44,548 bases of DNA from Virgibacillus_O xinjiangensis (GCF_042643145.1 NZ_JBHRSA010000018.1:1-44548), one strand, 5' to 3'. Shown: positions 21,983 to 31,429, counted from the stretch's first letter. Notes: a model not told the origin generated them from the sequence alone. Numbers and translations are program-made.

Positions 21983-24900
21983 TTACATATTCCTGCGGTA
22001 CTGGCCGCCTACTTGGTAAAGGGCATTGGTGATCTGGCCGAGACTGGCCACTTTCACGGTTTCCATGAGCTCGGCGAAAATGTTGCCATTGGAAGCGGCT
22101 GTCTGTTTCAGCCGGTCGAGGGCTGCATCCACTTCTTCCTTGTTTTTCTCTTGGAACTTGTGCAATTCACTGATCTGATGCTCTTTCTCCTCTTTGGACG
22201 CACGAGCAAGTTCCATCGAATCGATCGCTTCCTCTGACGGGGGATTCGGACTCAGGTACGTGTTCACCCCGATAATCGGAAGCTCCCCGGAATGCTTTTT
22301 CCCTTCGTAATAGAGAGACTCTTCCTGGATTTTGCCCCGCTGGTATTGACGTTCCATGGCACCAAGCACCCCGCCGCGGTCATTCATCCGTTCAAATTCC
22401 TGAAGCACTGCTTCCTCCACCAGGTCGGTCAATTCTTCCACGATGAAGGAGCCCTGCAGGGAATTTTCATTCTTCGTCAAGCCGAATTCCTTATTGATGA
22501 TCATCTGAATGGCCATAGCCCTGCGGACGGATTCCTCCGTCGGTGTTGTGATCGCTTCGTCGTAGGAATTGGTATGCAGGGAATTGGTGTTGTCCTGGAT
22601 TGCCAGCAGTGCCTGCAGTGTCGTACGTATATCATTGAACTGGATTTCCTGGGCATGGAGCGAGCGGCCGGATGTCTGGATGTGATACTTCAACTTTTGG
22701 CTACGCTCATCGGCCCCGTATTTCTCTTTCATCGTAATCGCCCAAATGCGCCGTGCCACCCGGCCGATCACCGTGTATTCGGGATCGAGTCCATTGGAGA
22801 AAAAGAAGGACAGGTTCTGGGCGAATTTGTTCACATCCATGCCCCTGCTCAGGTAGTATTCCACATAGGTGAACCCGTTGGCCAATGTGAAAGCAAGCTG
22901 GGTAATCGGATTGGCACCCGCCTCCGCAATATGATAGCCAGAAATCGATACCGAGTAGTAGTTGCGCACGTTCTTATCAATGAAATACTCTTGGATGTCT
23001 CCCATCATCCTTAGGGCAAATTCCGTCGAGAAGATGCAGGTGTTCTGCCCCTGATCCTCCTTCAGGATATCCGCCTGGACAGTGCCCCTTACTACTTTCA
23101 GTGTATCATCCTTCAGTTTTTCATATTCTTCTGCGGTAGGCTCCCGTCCATTTTCTTCTGTGAACGCATCGATCTGCTGGTCGATGGCCGTATTGAAGTA
23201 CATGGCCAGAATAATTGGTGCCGGGCCATTGATGGTCATGGATACGGAAGTGGATGGATCGATCAGATCAAATCCATCATACAGCTTTTTCATATCCTCC
23301 AAAGTACAGATGTTGACGCCGCTTTCCCCGACCTTGCCATAGATATCCGGACGTTCGGCTGGATCTTCTCCATAGAGGGTAACCGAATCGAAGGCAGTGG
23401 ATAAACGCTTTGCCTGTTCCTCCTTGGAAAGATAATGGAAGCGGCGGTTCGTGCGTTCCGGTGTCCCCTCGCCGGCGAATTGGCGGGTCGGATCCTCTCC
23501 CTTTCTCTTGAAAGGAAAGACCCCTGCCGTGAATGGAAAGGCCCCGGGCACATTTTCCTTCATCAACCAGGTCAACCGCTCTCCCCAGTCGCGGAAATTC
23601 GGAAAAGCTACTTTCGGCACCTTGGTTCCTGCAAGTGATTCCGTGATGATATCCATCTCCATCTCTTTATCCCGGATGGTGAATGTCATTTTATCCTTGC
23701 TGTAGCGTTCCTTCGTTTTCTCCCAGCTGTCCAGGAGCTTCTGTGATCTGGCATCCAATTGCCCTTTATAGTCGTCTATTTTGTGTTCCACTGTCTCCTG
23801 TACCGCTTCATCCTCCAGGAGCTCCCTGGCACCTTCCAGCTGATAAAGCTTGCTCGCAACCTCGCTCTGTTTCCGTGTTCTTTCATGATATCCCCGCACA
23901 TGTTGGGCAATCTCCTGCAGATAATGGCGACGTTCATTCGTGATGATCAGATTTTTCTTCTCCGCTATGATGTTGCGGTCGAATTTAATCTCTACCTGCC
24001 AGCCGTATTCCTCGTTCAATTGATCCATCAAGGATGCGAACAAGGCATTGGTTCCTGCATCATTGAACTGGCTGGCAATCGTGCCGAACACCGGGGATTT
24101 CTCCTTGTCTTCATGAAACAGCATATGGCTCCGTTCATACTGCTTGCGCACCTGGTTGAGTGCATCCTCCGACCCTTTCTGCTCAAATTTATTGATGACA
24201 ATGAAATCGGCAAAATCGATCATATCGATTTTTTCCAGCTGGGAAGGAGCACCGAATTCTGCTGTCATCACATACATGGAAAGGTCGGAAACATCGGTGA
24301 TGGACGCATCCCCCTGTCCGATACCGCTCGTTTCCACAATGATCAAGTCATATGCCGCAGCCCGCACCACATCGATGACATCCTGTATCGACTGGGAAAG
24401 CTCATCCCGTGAACTTCTGGTCGCCAATGAACGCATATATACCCGGTCATTGAAGATGGCGTTCATCCGGATCCTGTCCCCGAGCAGCGCTCCGCCCGTT
24501 TTCTTTTTCGTCGGGTCAATGGAGATGATGGCCACTCTTTTCTCAGGGACCTCATTGACGAAACGGCGGATCAGCTCATCTGTCAGGGAGCTCTTCCCTG
24601 CTCCGCCTGTACCGGTGATGCCTAGCACTGGTGCTTGATTCCCGCTTTTCTCCTTCAAGGATTCCAACAGCTGCTGCTTTTCGCGGGAATCTGCCTCCGG
24701 GTTCTCCATATAGGTGATGAACTTGGCGACAGATTTCCTTTCCCCCTGCAAGAGACCTTGCTGTTCACGCTCCACATCGATCGGCGGGATGAAGTCGCAT
24801 TGCTCCAGTATCCGGTTGATCATTCCCTGCAGACCGAACTTCCTGCCATCCTCCGGGGAAAAGATCCAAGCCACCCCGTAATCATGGAGCTCTTTGATTT

Positions 24901-25225
24901 CCCGCGGGATGATCGTCCCGCCGCCACCGCCGAATACCTTGATATGCTCCGCATCAAGCTTCTTCAACAGATCCACCATGTATTTGAAATATTCCACATG
25001 GCCGCCCTGGTAGGACGAAATGGCAATCCCTTGCACATCTTCCTGAATTGCTGCATATACAATGTCTTCCACCGAACGGTTATGCCCCAGGTGAATGACC
25101 TCTGCCCCACTTGCCTGCATGATCCGTCGCATAATATTGATGGAAGCGTCATGGCCATCAAACAGACTGGATGCCGTCACAAACCGGACCGGATTCTTCG
25201 GTTTATAAATCTCCGTTTCTACCAT
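21983..25225 (-). CDS. icmF: Fused isobutyryl-CoA mutase (IcmF)
   Basis: Adenosylcobalamin enzyme interconverting isobutyryl-CoA and n-butyryl-CoA, joined to its own G-protein chaperone. Order along 1080 residues: B12-binding domain with DGHDASINIM (His25, the cobalt ligand region) and a GGGGTIIP loop near 98-105; a MeaB-like GTPase with P-loop GITGTGGAGKSSL near 205, ETSGIGQGD and NKFEQKGSEDA; then the TIM-barrel mutase domain with PFTAGVFP, ISGYHIAEAGANP and TNSLHTNSYDEA. This arrangement is diagnostic for IcmF rather than two-subunit methylmalonyl-CoA mutase. The ATG follows GGGAGGAATTTTAGG. It is the last gene of the acyl-CoA operon and would feed valine-derived or branched acyl-CoA into butyryl-CoA oxidation. 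Related fused mutases can accept pivalyl- or isovaleryl-CoA, so exact substrate use is open. Confidence 0.95.
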   Translation of the reverse strand: MVETEIYKPKNPVRFVTASSLFDGHDASINIMRRIMQASGAEVIHLGHNRSVEDIVYAAIQEDVQGIAISSYQGGHVEYFKYMVDLLKKLDAEHIKVFGGGGGTIIPREIKELHDYGVAWIFSPEDGRKFGLQGMINRILEQCDFIPPIDVEREQQGLLQGERKSVAKFITYMENPEADSREKQQLLESLKEKSGNQAPVLGITGTGGAGKSSLTDELIRRFVNEVPEKRVAIISIDPTKKKTGGALLGDRIRMNAIFNDRVYMRSLATRSSRDELSQSIQDVIDVVRAAAYDLIIVETSGIGQGDASITDVSDLSMYVMTAEFGAPSQLEKIDMIDFADFIVINKFEQKGSEDALNQVRKQYERSHMLFHEDKEKSPVFGTIASQFNDAGTNALFASLMDQLNEEYGWQVEIKFDRNIIAEKKNLIITNERRHYLQEIAQHVRGYHERTRKQSEVASKLYQLEGARELLEDEAVQETVEHKIDDYKGQLDARSQKLLDSWEKTKERYSKDKMTFTIRDKEMEMDIITESLAGTKVPKVAFPNFRDWGERLTWLMKENVPGAFPFTAGVFPFKRKGEDPTRQFAGEGTPERTNRRFHYLSKEEQAKRLSTAFDSVTLYGEDPAERPDIYGKVGESGVNICTLEDMKKLYDGFDLIDPSTSVSMTINGPAPIILAMYFNTAIDQQIDAFTEENGREPTAEEYEKLKDDTLKVVRGTVQADILKEDQGQNTCIFSTEFALRMMGDIQEYFIDKNVRNYYSVSISGYHIAEAGANPITQLAFTLANGFTYVEYYLSRGMDVNKFAQNLSFFFSNGLDPEYTVIGRVARRIWAITMKEKYGADERSQKLKYHIQTSGRSLHAQEIQFNDIRTTLQALLAIQDNTNSLHTNSYDEAITTPTEESVRRAMAIQMIINKEFGLTKNENSLQGSFIVEELTDLVEEAVLQEFERMNDRGGVLGAMERQYQRGKIQEESLYYEGKKHSGELPIIGVNTYLSPNPPSEEAIDSMELARASKEEKEHQISELHKFQEKNKEEVDAALDRLKQTAASNGNIFAELMETVKVASLGQITNALYQVGGQYRRNM

Positions 25226-25272
25226 CCTAAAATTCCTCCCTCGCTGTTTCAGCGCTCTTTTTTCCTTGCCTC

Positions 25273-25324
25273 AAAAAAGGATCGGTGGATGCCTCAGAGC
25301 ATCTCTGCTCACTTCCCCCGATCC
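25273..25324 (-). terminator. Terminator-like hairpin between tetR and icmF
   Basis: On the minus strand GGATCGGGGG pairs with CCACCGATCC over an inner CAGAG-ATG-CTCTG hairpin and is followed by TTTTTT. It overlaps the end of the tetR frame and may cause partial termination before icmF. Confidence 0.55.
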
Positions 25325-25941
25325 GTATAGGATATACCCAGCCCCTGCAGCAAGAACCGGATCTGCCGCTCCATATATTCGTCCAATGTGAACTGCTTTT
25401 GCAGGATCCAGCGCCTGAACCCCCACATCTGGCCTTGAACAAACAGATTATTCGCCAGCAGCCTGGCGTCTTGCGGGGAAATCTCATCCGGCAAACAGGT
25501 GACAATGACCCGTTCGAGCATGCCTACCATCAGGCGCTCCTTCTCCAGGACATAGCTTTTCGATTCCCTTTTCAATGATTTCACTTCCTGATAGAGAATC
25601 AGCACCTCCTCCTGCATGTCATCCATCAGCCGGAAGAATGATTCCAGCATGGAAATGAAGGTGTCGATCGAGGGGTTCTTCAAATCTATCTTTTCCTCCA
25701 GCCGGTCACGGACCTGGTGATGGATCGAGTCCACCACCAAAAACAAAACATCCTCTTTTGTCCGGATATATTCATAGAGCGTCCCGATGCTGAATCCGCA
25801 TTCCTTGGCAATTTCCCTGGTGGTCGTACGGTGGAACCCTTTCTCCCGGAACAGGCTCACCGCTCCCTGGACAATCTGGCTGCGGCGTTTCATGATAAGT
25901 TCCTGGTCTTTGATCGATGAAACAATCCGGTCCTGTGCCAT
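25309..25941 (-). CDS. TetR/AcrR-family transcriptional regulator of the acyl-CoA operon
   Basis: The 210-residue protein from ATG 25941 has an N-terminal TetR helix-turn-helix: RRSQIVQGAVSLFREKGFHR, then TTTREIAKECGFSIGTLYEYIRTKEDVL (about residues 17-65). The C-terminal half is a variable helical ligand domain, probably sensing an acyl-CoA. Its ATG overlaps the meaB stop (TGATG), so the two are translationally coupled. Such regulators inside beta-oxidation operons usually repress them. Matching palindromes (TGAATGATCATTCA in the fadF promoter, TGAACGCTCGTTCA before thl) are the best candidate operators. It is not close by eye to B. subtilis FadR. The ligand and the operator link are inferences. 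Confidence 0.88.
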   Translation of the reverse strand: MAQDRIVSSIKDQELIMKRRSQIVQGAVSLFREKGFHRTTTREIAKECGFSIGTLYEYIRTKEDVLFLVVDSIHHQVRDRLEEKIDLKNPSIDTFISMLESFFRLMDDMQEEVLILYQEVKSLKRESKSYVLEKERLMVGMLERVIVTCLPDEISPQDARLLANNLFVQGQMWGFRRWILQKQFTLDEYMERQIRFLLQGLGISYTDRGK

Positions 25942-26885
25942 CAGCCGCCAGACCTCCCTTCCTTTTTCCATTCAGCGAACCATTCGGCTGCCAGCTTATA
26001 TGGGTCACTATCCGCTTCAACCGGCGGGAGATCTGGAGTCCTGTCGGCAAATGCCTGGACTTCCCGCCACATTTCCTCCCGGATCAATTCGAAGACTTCC
26101 AGCTCCTGTTGGTTCTTGCGGCGGTTTTTTCCCTCTTCCGTCTGATAGAGATAATCATGGTGTTCCTTCAGCCGCTCCCACAGCTTATCAATTCCTTTAT
26201 TCTCCGTGGTAATCGTCTTGACGATGGCTGCTTGCTGTTCCTCTGCTCCTGCCGTCATCATGACCAGCTCTTTTAACAGGGCTTTCAGCTTGCCATACCC
26301 AGGGAGGTCAGCCTTATTGATGACAAACAGATCCGCAATTTCCATGATTCCCGCCTTGAAAATCTGCAGGACATCGCCGCTGTTCGGAGTGAGCACCAGG
26401 GCAGTAGTATCGACGATTTTCATAATATCCAGTTCCGACTGGCCGACTCCCACCGTCTCCACCAGAACCATATCAAACCCGTACGCATCGCAGACCCTGA
26501 CAGCATCCTTGGTGGACCGGGCCAGACCGCCGAGGCTTCCGCGTGTGGCCATACTTCTGATATACACACCATCATCGGTGAAATGCTCATTCATGCGCAC
26601 CCTGTCTCCCAACAAGGCTCCGCCGCTGAACGGACTCGTCGGATCCACGGCAATGACAGCAACCGTCTTCCCTTCCTCGCGGATATGCGTAATCAGCCGG
26701 TTCACCAAGGAACTTTTTCCTGCTCCCGGTGAACCTGTAATGCCAATGAACTGCGCCTGTTTCCGAAGGGAAAAAATATCGCTGAGCAAGTCGAGCTTTT
26801 CCGGATGCTCGTTCTCCACCATCGTAATGGCCCTTGCCAATGCCCGTATATCCTTCCTTTTGATCCGTTCAACAATCTCATGCAT
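25941..26885 (-). CDS. meaB: MeaB/ArgK-family GTPase, B12 mutase chaperone
   Basis: G3E-type P-loop GTPase that helps load and protect adenosylcobalamin mutases. From ATG 26885 (MHEIVERIKR) it has 314 residues. It contains Walker A GITGSPGAGKSSL, AVDPTSPFSGGALLGDRVRM, the ETVGVGQSE switch and NKADLPG for guanine binding. The C-terminal dimerisation region ends in a charged helix. AAAGGATG lies eight bases before the chosen start; two upstream in-frame starts are less well placed. It is coupled to tetR by overlap. No separate methylmalonyl-CoA mutase is encoded in the window, while IcmF already has a built-in G domain, so the partner of this protein is not obvious. Confidence 0.93.
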   Translation of the reverse strand: MHEIVERIKRKDIRALARAITMVENEHPEKLDLLSDIFSLRKQAQFIGITGSPGAGKSSLVNRLITHIREEGKTVAVIAVDPTSPFSGGALLGDRVRMNEHFTDDGVYIRSMATRGSLGGLARSTKDAVRVCDAYGFDMVLVETVGVGQSELDIMKIVDTTALVLTPNSGDVLQIFKAGIMEIADLFVINKADLPGYGKLKALLKELVMMTAGAEEQQAAIVKTITTENKGIDKLWERLKEHHDYLYQTEEGKNRRKNQQELEVFELIREEMWREVQAFADRTPDLPPVEADSDPYKLAAEWFAEWKKEGRSGG

Positions 26886-26923
26886 GTGGTACATCCTTTC
26901 CTTATTCAACAGTTCTTCTCTAT

Positions 26924-28063
26924 TTATTTCGTCAGCATCCGGCCGATGACCAGGCGTTGGATTTCATTGGTTCCTTCATAAATTTGCGTGATTTTGGCAT
27001 CACGCATGTAACGCTCCACCGGATAATCCTTCGTATAGCCGTACCCGCCATATACTTGGACAGCTTCCACGGTGATCCGCATCGCCGCGTCCCCGGCAAA
27101 TAATTTAGACATGGCGGACGCTTTTCCATAAGGCTTCCCTTTCGACTCCAGCCAAGCGGCCTGATAAGTCAACAGGCGGGCGGCTTCCACATCTGTCGCC
27201 ATATCTGCCAGCTTGAAGGAAATTCCCTGATTGGCAGCGATCGGCTTGCCGAACTGTTCCCGCTCCTTGGCATAGTCCGCCGATTTGTCGAGCGCACCTT
27301 GGGCAATCCCGAGCGCCTGGGCTGCAATGCCGTTACGTCCGCCATCCAACGTACTCATGGCAATTTTGAAACCTTCTCCTTCTTCGCCAAGGAGATTCTC
27401 CTTCGGTATCCGGCAGTTTTCAAAAATCAACTCGGTTGTCGGAGAGGAGCGGATGCCAAGCTTCTTCTCTTTTTTCCCGAAACTGAATCCCTCTGTCCCC
27501 TTTTCGACGATAAAGGCACTGATCCCTTTATGCTTGGCGTCCGGATCACTCAATGCAAAGACAAGATAAATATCCGCCACACCGCCATTGGTGATCCATA
27601 CCTTGCTTCCGTTCAAGATATAGTCGTCCCCATCTTTCACCGCCGTCGTCTTCATGGCTGCTGCATCACTTCCGGAACCCGGCTCTGACAATGCATAGGC
27701 ACCCAGTGCTTCACCGGTCGCCAGGCGATAGAGGAAGTTTTTCTTCTGCTCTTCATTTCCATATGTATAAATCGGCCAGCTGGCAAGGGAAAGATGGGCA
27801 GAGAGCGTCACACCAGTGGACGCACACACACGGGAAAGCTCCTCGACAGCGATGACATAGCTGACATAGTCGGCACCAATCCCGCCATACTCCTCGGGCC
27901 AAGGAATCCCCGTCAGTCCGAGTTCTGCCATCTTGTCAAAAATGCCTCTGTCAAAACGTTCTTCCTCATCCCGCTCTGCTGCAGTAGGCTCCACTTCCTT
28001 CTCAGCAAAGTCACGAACCATCTTCCGCAGCATTTCCTGTTCATCTGTCAGTTCAAAATTCAT
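26924..28063 (-). CDS. Acyl-CoA dehydrogenase (short/branched-chain type)
   Basis: FAD enzyme introducing the 2,3-double bond in acyl-CoA, passing electrons to ETF. The 379-residue protein carries the standard N-terminal helical domain, the middle beta domain with ALSEPGSGSDAAAM and VWITNGGVADIYLVFA, and the C-terminal domain with GGYGYTKDYPVERYMRDAKI and the catalytic base region QIYEGTNEIQR. It is about 60% similar by eye to the next gene, so the two are ancient paralogues. Spacing to its upstream neighbour is 24 bp. It resembles B. subtilis AcdA and butyryl-CoA dehydrogenases; substrate chain length is not certain. Confidence 0.94.
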   Translation of the reverse strand: MNFELTDEQEMLRKMVRDFAEKEVEPTAAERDEEERFDRGIFDKMAELGLTGIPWPEEYGGIGADYVSYVIAVEELSRVCASTGVTLSAHLSLASWPIYTYGNEEQKKNFLYRLATGEALGAYALSEPGSGSDAAAMKTTAVKDGDDYILNGSKVWITNGGVADIYLVFALSDPDAKHKGISAFIVEKGTEGFSFGKKEKKLGIRSSPTTELIFENCRIPKENLLGEEGEGFKIAMSTLDGGRNGIAAQALGIAQGALDKSADYAKEREQFGKPIAANQGISFKLADMATDVEAARLLTYQAAWLESKGKPYGKASAMSKLFAGDAAMRITVEAVQVYGGYGYTKDYPVERYMRDAKITQIYEGTNEIQRLVIGRMLTK

Positions 28064-28087
28064 CTATACTTCCTCCTCATCCATCCG

Positions 28088-29221
28088 TTATTTTGTAAGT
28101 TGCTTGGCAATGACCATGTGCTGGATTTCATTGGTTCCTTCATAGATTTGGGTCACTTTCGCGTCACGGAAGAACCGTTCGACAGGATATTCTTCCGTGT
28201 AGCCATAGCCACCATATACCTGGACAGCTTCGATGGCATTGTTCATCGCTGTCTTCGATGCATACATCTTCGCCATCGAGGCCTCCTTCACACATGACTG
28301 GCCTTTTTCTACCATGGAGGCCGCTTGATAGACCAATAGTTTTGCTGCCTCTGTTTCTGTTGCCATATCGGCCAGCTTGAACGAGATTCCCTGATTGGCT
28401 GCGATGGGCTTTCCAAATTGGCTTCGCGTGGCGGCATAGGATGAAGCATGTTCGAGGGCAGCCTCTGCTATTCCCAAAGACTGGGCCGCAATGCCGATCC
28501 GGCCGACATTCAAATTGGCCATGGCAATCTTGAACCCTTCTCCTTCCTTACCGAGCAATCGGGAGGCAGGAACTTTGCATCCATCGAAGGTCAGCTGTAC
28601 GGTGCTGGATCCATGCAGGCCCATTTTCTTTTCATTTTTGCCGATCACCAGGCCTGGCGTATCCTTCTCCACGATAAATGCGCTCACTCCACCGGATCCT
28701 TCACCTGTCCTGGCAAACGTGATGAAAGTATCAGCAGCGCCTCCATTGGTAATGAAGACTTTCCCGCCATTGAGGATATACTGGTCTCCTTCCTTTTTGG
28801 CGGTCGTCCTCATGCTGGCTACATCGGAACCAGCACCAGGTTCAGTCAAAGCGAATGCTCCTAGATATTCTCCCGAGGCAAGTTTCGGGATGTAGTATTC
28901 CTTCTGTTCCTCGGTTCCGAAATACAAAATGGGATTCGTTCCGACGGAGGTATGGACGGACAATATCACTCCCAGTGCTGCACTCACCTTTGAGAGTTCG
29001 TGAATGGCAATGATATAGGAGGGGTAATCCATGCCACTTCCACCATAGGCTTCAGGAATGGGAATTCCCATCAATCCCAACTCTCCCATGCGCTTGACCA
29101 CTTCTTTCGGAAACCGATCTTCCGCTTCCATCCTGTCAACCTCTCCGGCGGCTTCCTTCTGGGCAAAGTCACGGACCAGCTTCCGCATCATTTCCTGTTC
29201 TTCTGTAAAGTTCATGTTCAT
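28088..29221 (-). CDS. Acyl-CoA dehydrogenase, second paralogue
   Basis: Second flavin acyl-CoA dehydrogenase of the operon, 377 residues. Key segments are FALTEPGAGSDVASM, VFITNGGAADTFITFAR, RSQFGKPIAANQGISFKLADM and QIYEGTNEIQHMVIA with the catalytic Glu. Compared with the neighbour, the active-site flanks differ (LSVHTSVGTNPILYFG against LSAHLSLASWPIYTYG), suggesting a different acyl preference, for example butyryl against isobutyryl or 2-methylbutyryl. The start could be Met1 or Met3; GAAGGGATGACATCGA lies before Met1. Confidence 0.94.
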   Translation of the reverse strand: MNMNFTEEQEMMRKLVRDFAQKEAAGEVDRMEAEDRFPKEVVKRMGELGLMGIPIPEAYGGSGMDYPSYIIAIHELSKVSAALGVILSVHTSVGTNPILYFGTEEQKEYYIPKLASGEYLGAFALTEPGAGSDVASMRTTAKKEGDQYILNGGKVFITNGGAADTFITFARTGEGSGGVSAFIVEKDTPGLVIGKNEKKMGLHGSSTVQLTFDGCKVPASRLLGKEGEGFKIAMANLNVGRIGIAAQSLGIAEAALEHASSYAATRSQFGKPIAANQGISFKLADMATETEAAKLLVYQAASMVEKGQSCVKEASMAKMYASKTAMNNAIEAVQVYGGYGYTEEYPVERFFRDAKVTQIYEGTNEIQHMVIAKQLTK

Positions 29222-29273
29222 TCGATGTCATCCCTTCTCTGAAAATGGAAGCAACCCTTTACTCGAACCATGG

Positions 29274-30125
29274 TCACTGATACTGATAGAAGCCTCTGCC
29301 GGACTTTTTGCCGAGCCATCCGGCCTTCACATATTTCCTCAGGAGCGGGCATGGCCGATACTTGCTGTCCCCGAATCCGTCATGGAGCACTTCCATGATA
29401 TAAAGGCATGTATCCAGGCCGATGAAGTCGGCAAGTGTCAACGGCCCCATCGGGTGGTTGGTCCCGAGCTTCATGACCGTATCGATATCTTCAGGGGAAG
29501 CCACCCCTTCATAGACAGCAAAAATCGCCTCATTGATCATCGGCATGAGAATCCGGTTGGATACAAAACCGGGGAAGTCCTTTACTTCCACAGGTGTCTT
29601 GCTTAATTGGACAGCCATATCTTCTACGACCTTATATGTCTCCTCACTCGTCTGCAGGCCACGGATGATTTCCACCAGTTTCATGACCGGCACCGGATTC
29701 ATGAAATGCATGCCGATCACTTGATCCGGCCGGTTCGTTGCCGCAGCAATTTCCGTAATCGGGAGGGATGACGTATTAGAAGCCAGAATAGCATGCGCCG
29801 GCGCAATCGTATCCAAGTCACCGAATACCTTTGTTTTCACATCCATATTTTCAACGACTGCTTCGATGACCATGTCACAAGACCCGGCGTCCTCCAGCTG
29901 TGTCGATGTGCTCAACCTGCTGAGCGTCTCTTTCTTTTCATTTTCCGTTATTCTTTCCTTTGCAACCGAACGGGCCAGCTGCTTTTCTATCCCCTTGGTC
30001 CCCTTCTCCAATGCTTCTTCTGACACGTCGTTCAGAATCACTTCATAGCCTGACTGGGCACAGACCTGGGCGATCCCCGCGCCCATCTGGCCTGCCCCGA
30101 TCACCATTACTTTATTGATTGCCAT
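29274..30125 (-). CDS. hbd: 3-hydroxybutyryl-CoA dehydrogenase
   Basis: NAD(P)-dependent oxidation of 3-hydroxyacyl-CoA to 3-oxoacyl-CoA, or the reverse. The Rossmann motif VMVIGAGQMGAGIAQV is at residues 6-21. SNTSSLPITEIA, MHFMNPVPVMKLVEIIRG with the catalytic His, and the C-terminal GTNHPMGPLTLADFIGLD are all present. At 283 residues it has the normal length of the stand-alone enzyme (B. subtilis MmgB). GAAGGAGGAATAGTAC precedes the start. No enoyl-CoA hydratase is seen in this operon, so the crotonase step must be encoded elsewhere. Confidence 0.96.
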   Translation of the reverse strand: MAINKVMVIGAGQMGAGIAQVCAQSGYEVILNDVSEEALEKGTKGIEKQLARSVAKERITENEKKETLSRLSTSTQLEDAGSCDMVIEAVVENMDVKTKVFGDLDTIAPAHAILASNTSSLPITEIAAATNRPDQVIGMHFMNPVPVMKLVEIIRGLQTSEETYKVVEDMAVQLSKTPVEVKDFPGFVSNRILMPMINEAIFAVYEGVASPEDIDTVMKLGTNHPMGPLTLADFIGLDTCLYIMEVLHDGFGDSKYRPCPLLRKYVKAGWLGKKSGRGFYQYQ

Positions 30126-30174
30126 GTACTATTCCTCCTTCGATGAATCTTGAGCCCTTGCATGGACGGATTGA

Positions 30175-30188
30175 TGAATGATCATTTC
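30175..30188. promoter_or_regulatory. Imperfect operator-like palindrome between thl and hbd
   Basis: TGAATGATCATTTC matches the operator at 33741 at 12 of 14 positions. It lies 50 bp upstream of hbd and 11 bp before the thl stop codon. It may be a weak secondary site of the same regulator or a chance match. Confidence 0.3.
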
Positions 30189-30198
30189 TCCCGTTACT

Positions 30199-31386
30199 TC
30201 ATTGCTTCGGCACATCGATCAGGACAGCATCTCCCTGGCCGCCTCCACTGCAGATGGCAGCAACACCGAGTCCGCCTCCACGTCGCTTGAGTTCATGGAT
30301 CAGTGTAAGGATGATCCGTGCGCCGCTTGCGCCAATAGGATGGCCGAGTGCAACGGCTCCACCATTTACGTTGACCTTTTCCTGATCGATGCCGGCAATC
30401 TTCCCACTGGCCAGCGAAACCGCGGCAAAAGCTTCATTGATTTCAAACAGATCGATATCCTCTTTACTGTATCCTGTTTTTTCCAACAGCTTATTGATGA
30501 CAAGTCCCGGTGTCTGCGGGAAGTCCTTCGCTTCAACAGCAACCTCTGCATGACCGAGGAGCACTGCCAACGGCGATTTTCCAAGTTCCTCTGCTTTCTC
30601 ATCCGACATGACGACAAAGGCACATGCTCCATCATTCACACCCGGTGCATTCCCTGCCGTGATGCTTCCATCCTTGTCAAAAGCAGGCTTCAGTTTGGCC
30701 AACGTATCCAATGAGGTATCCTTTCTCGGCGCTTCATCCGCATCGACTGTTTTCGGATCGCCTTTTCGCTGCGGCACTTCCACCGGTACGATTTCCTCCT
30801 TGAATTTCCCGGTCTCCATGGCTTGCACTGCCCGTTGATGGCTGCGGTACGACCACTCATCCTGTGCTTCCCTTGTCAGCCCATACTGTGCGGCCGTTGA
30901 ATTGCCATACGTACCCATATGGACACCGGCAAACGAACAGGTCAATCCATCGTGCACCATCATATCGACGACCTTCTTATCCCCCATCCGGTTTCCCCAG
31001 CGGGCATCTGGCAGAAAATAAGGGGCATTGCTCATGCTCTCCATCCCGCCTGCAACAATCGTATCTTCGTCTCCGGCACGGATCACCTGATCAGCCATCG
31101 TTACACTGCGGAGTCCGGATGCACATACCTTATTGATGGTCTCTGTCTTCACTTCCCAAGGAATGCCAGCTTCACGGGCGGCCTGCCTGGAAGGAATCTG
31201 CCCCTGTCCTCCCTGCAGGACATTGCCCATGATCACCTCATCGATATCCTTCCCTTCCACTTCGGCACGCTTCAATGCTTCCTTGATCACGATTCCTCCG
31301 AGCTGGGACGCCGTCAATGGTTTAAGCTCCCCACCGAATTTACCAAATGGTGTTCTTGCGCCAGACACGATAACCGACTTCCTCAT
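30199..31386 (-). CDS. Acetyl-CoA C-acetyltransferase (thiolase)
   Basis: Thiolytic cleavage of 3-oxoacyl-CoA, or acetoacetyl-CoA formation. The 395-residue protein has the nucleophile Cys in NKVCASGLRSV (about residue 88), the NGGAVALGHPIGASG histidine motif (about 350) and the CSGGGQGDA motif with the second catalytic Cys. NEAFAA and GGMESMSNAPY are also present. It belongs to the biosynthetic/degradative short-chain thiolase group (B. subtilis YhfS/MmgA-like). It is the second gene of the operon, 147 bp after fadF. That gap holds a TetR-type palindrome and may give it an extra promoter. Confidence 0.95.
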   Translation of the reverse strand: MRKSVIVSGARTPFGKFGGELKPLTASQLGGIVIKEALKRAEVEGKDIDEVIMGNVLQGGQGQIPSRQAAREAGIPWEVKTETINKVCASGLRSVTMADQVIRAGDEDTIVAGGMESMSNAPYFLPDARWGNRMGDKKVVDMMVHDGLTCSFAGVHMGTYGNSTAAQYGLTREAQDEWSYRSHQRAVQAMETGKFKEEIVPVEVPQRKGDPKTVDADEAPRKDTSLDTLAKLKPAFDKDGSITAGNAPGVNDGACAFVVMSDEKAEELGKSPLAVLLGHAEVAVEAKDFPQTPGLVINKLLEKTGYSKEDIDLFEINEAFAAVSLASGKIAGIDQEKVNVNGGAVALGHPIGASGARIILTLIHELKRRGGGLGVAAICSGGGQGDAVLIDVPKQ

Positions 31387-31416
31387 CCTGATTCCCCCTC
31401 ATATATTCATAGACTT

Positions 31417-31429
31417 TGAAACCGTTTCA
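31417..31429. promoter_or_regulatory. Perfect 13-bp palindrome upstream of thl
   Basis: TGAAACCGTTTCA on the plus strand reads TGAAACGGTTTCA on the other, symmetric about its centre base. It resembles a CcpA cre site (TGWAANCGNTNWCA) but is one base short. It lies about 30 bp upstream of thl and 7 bp from the TetR-type palindrome. Confidence 0.35.
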
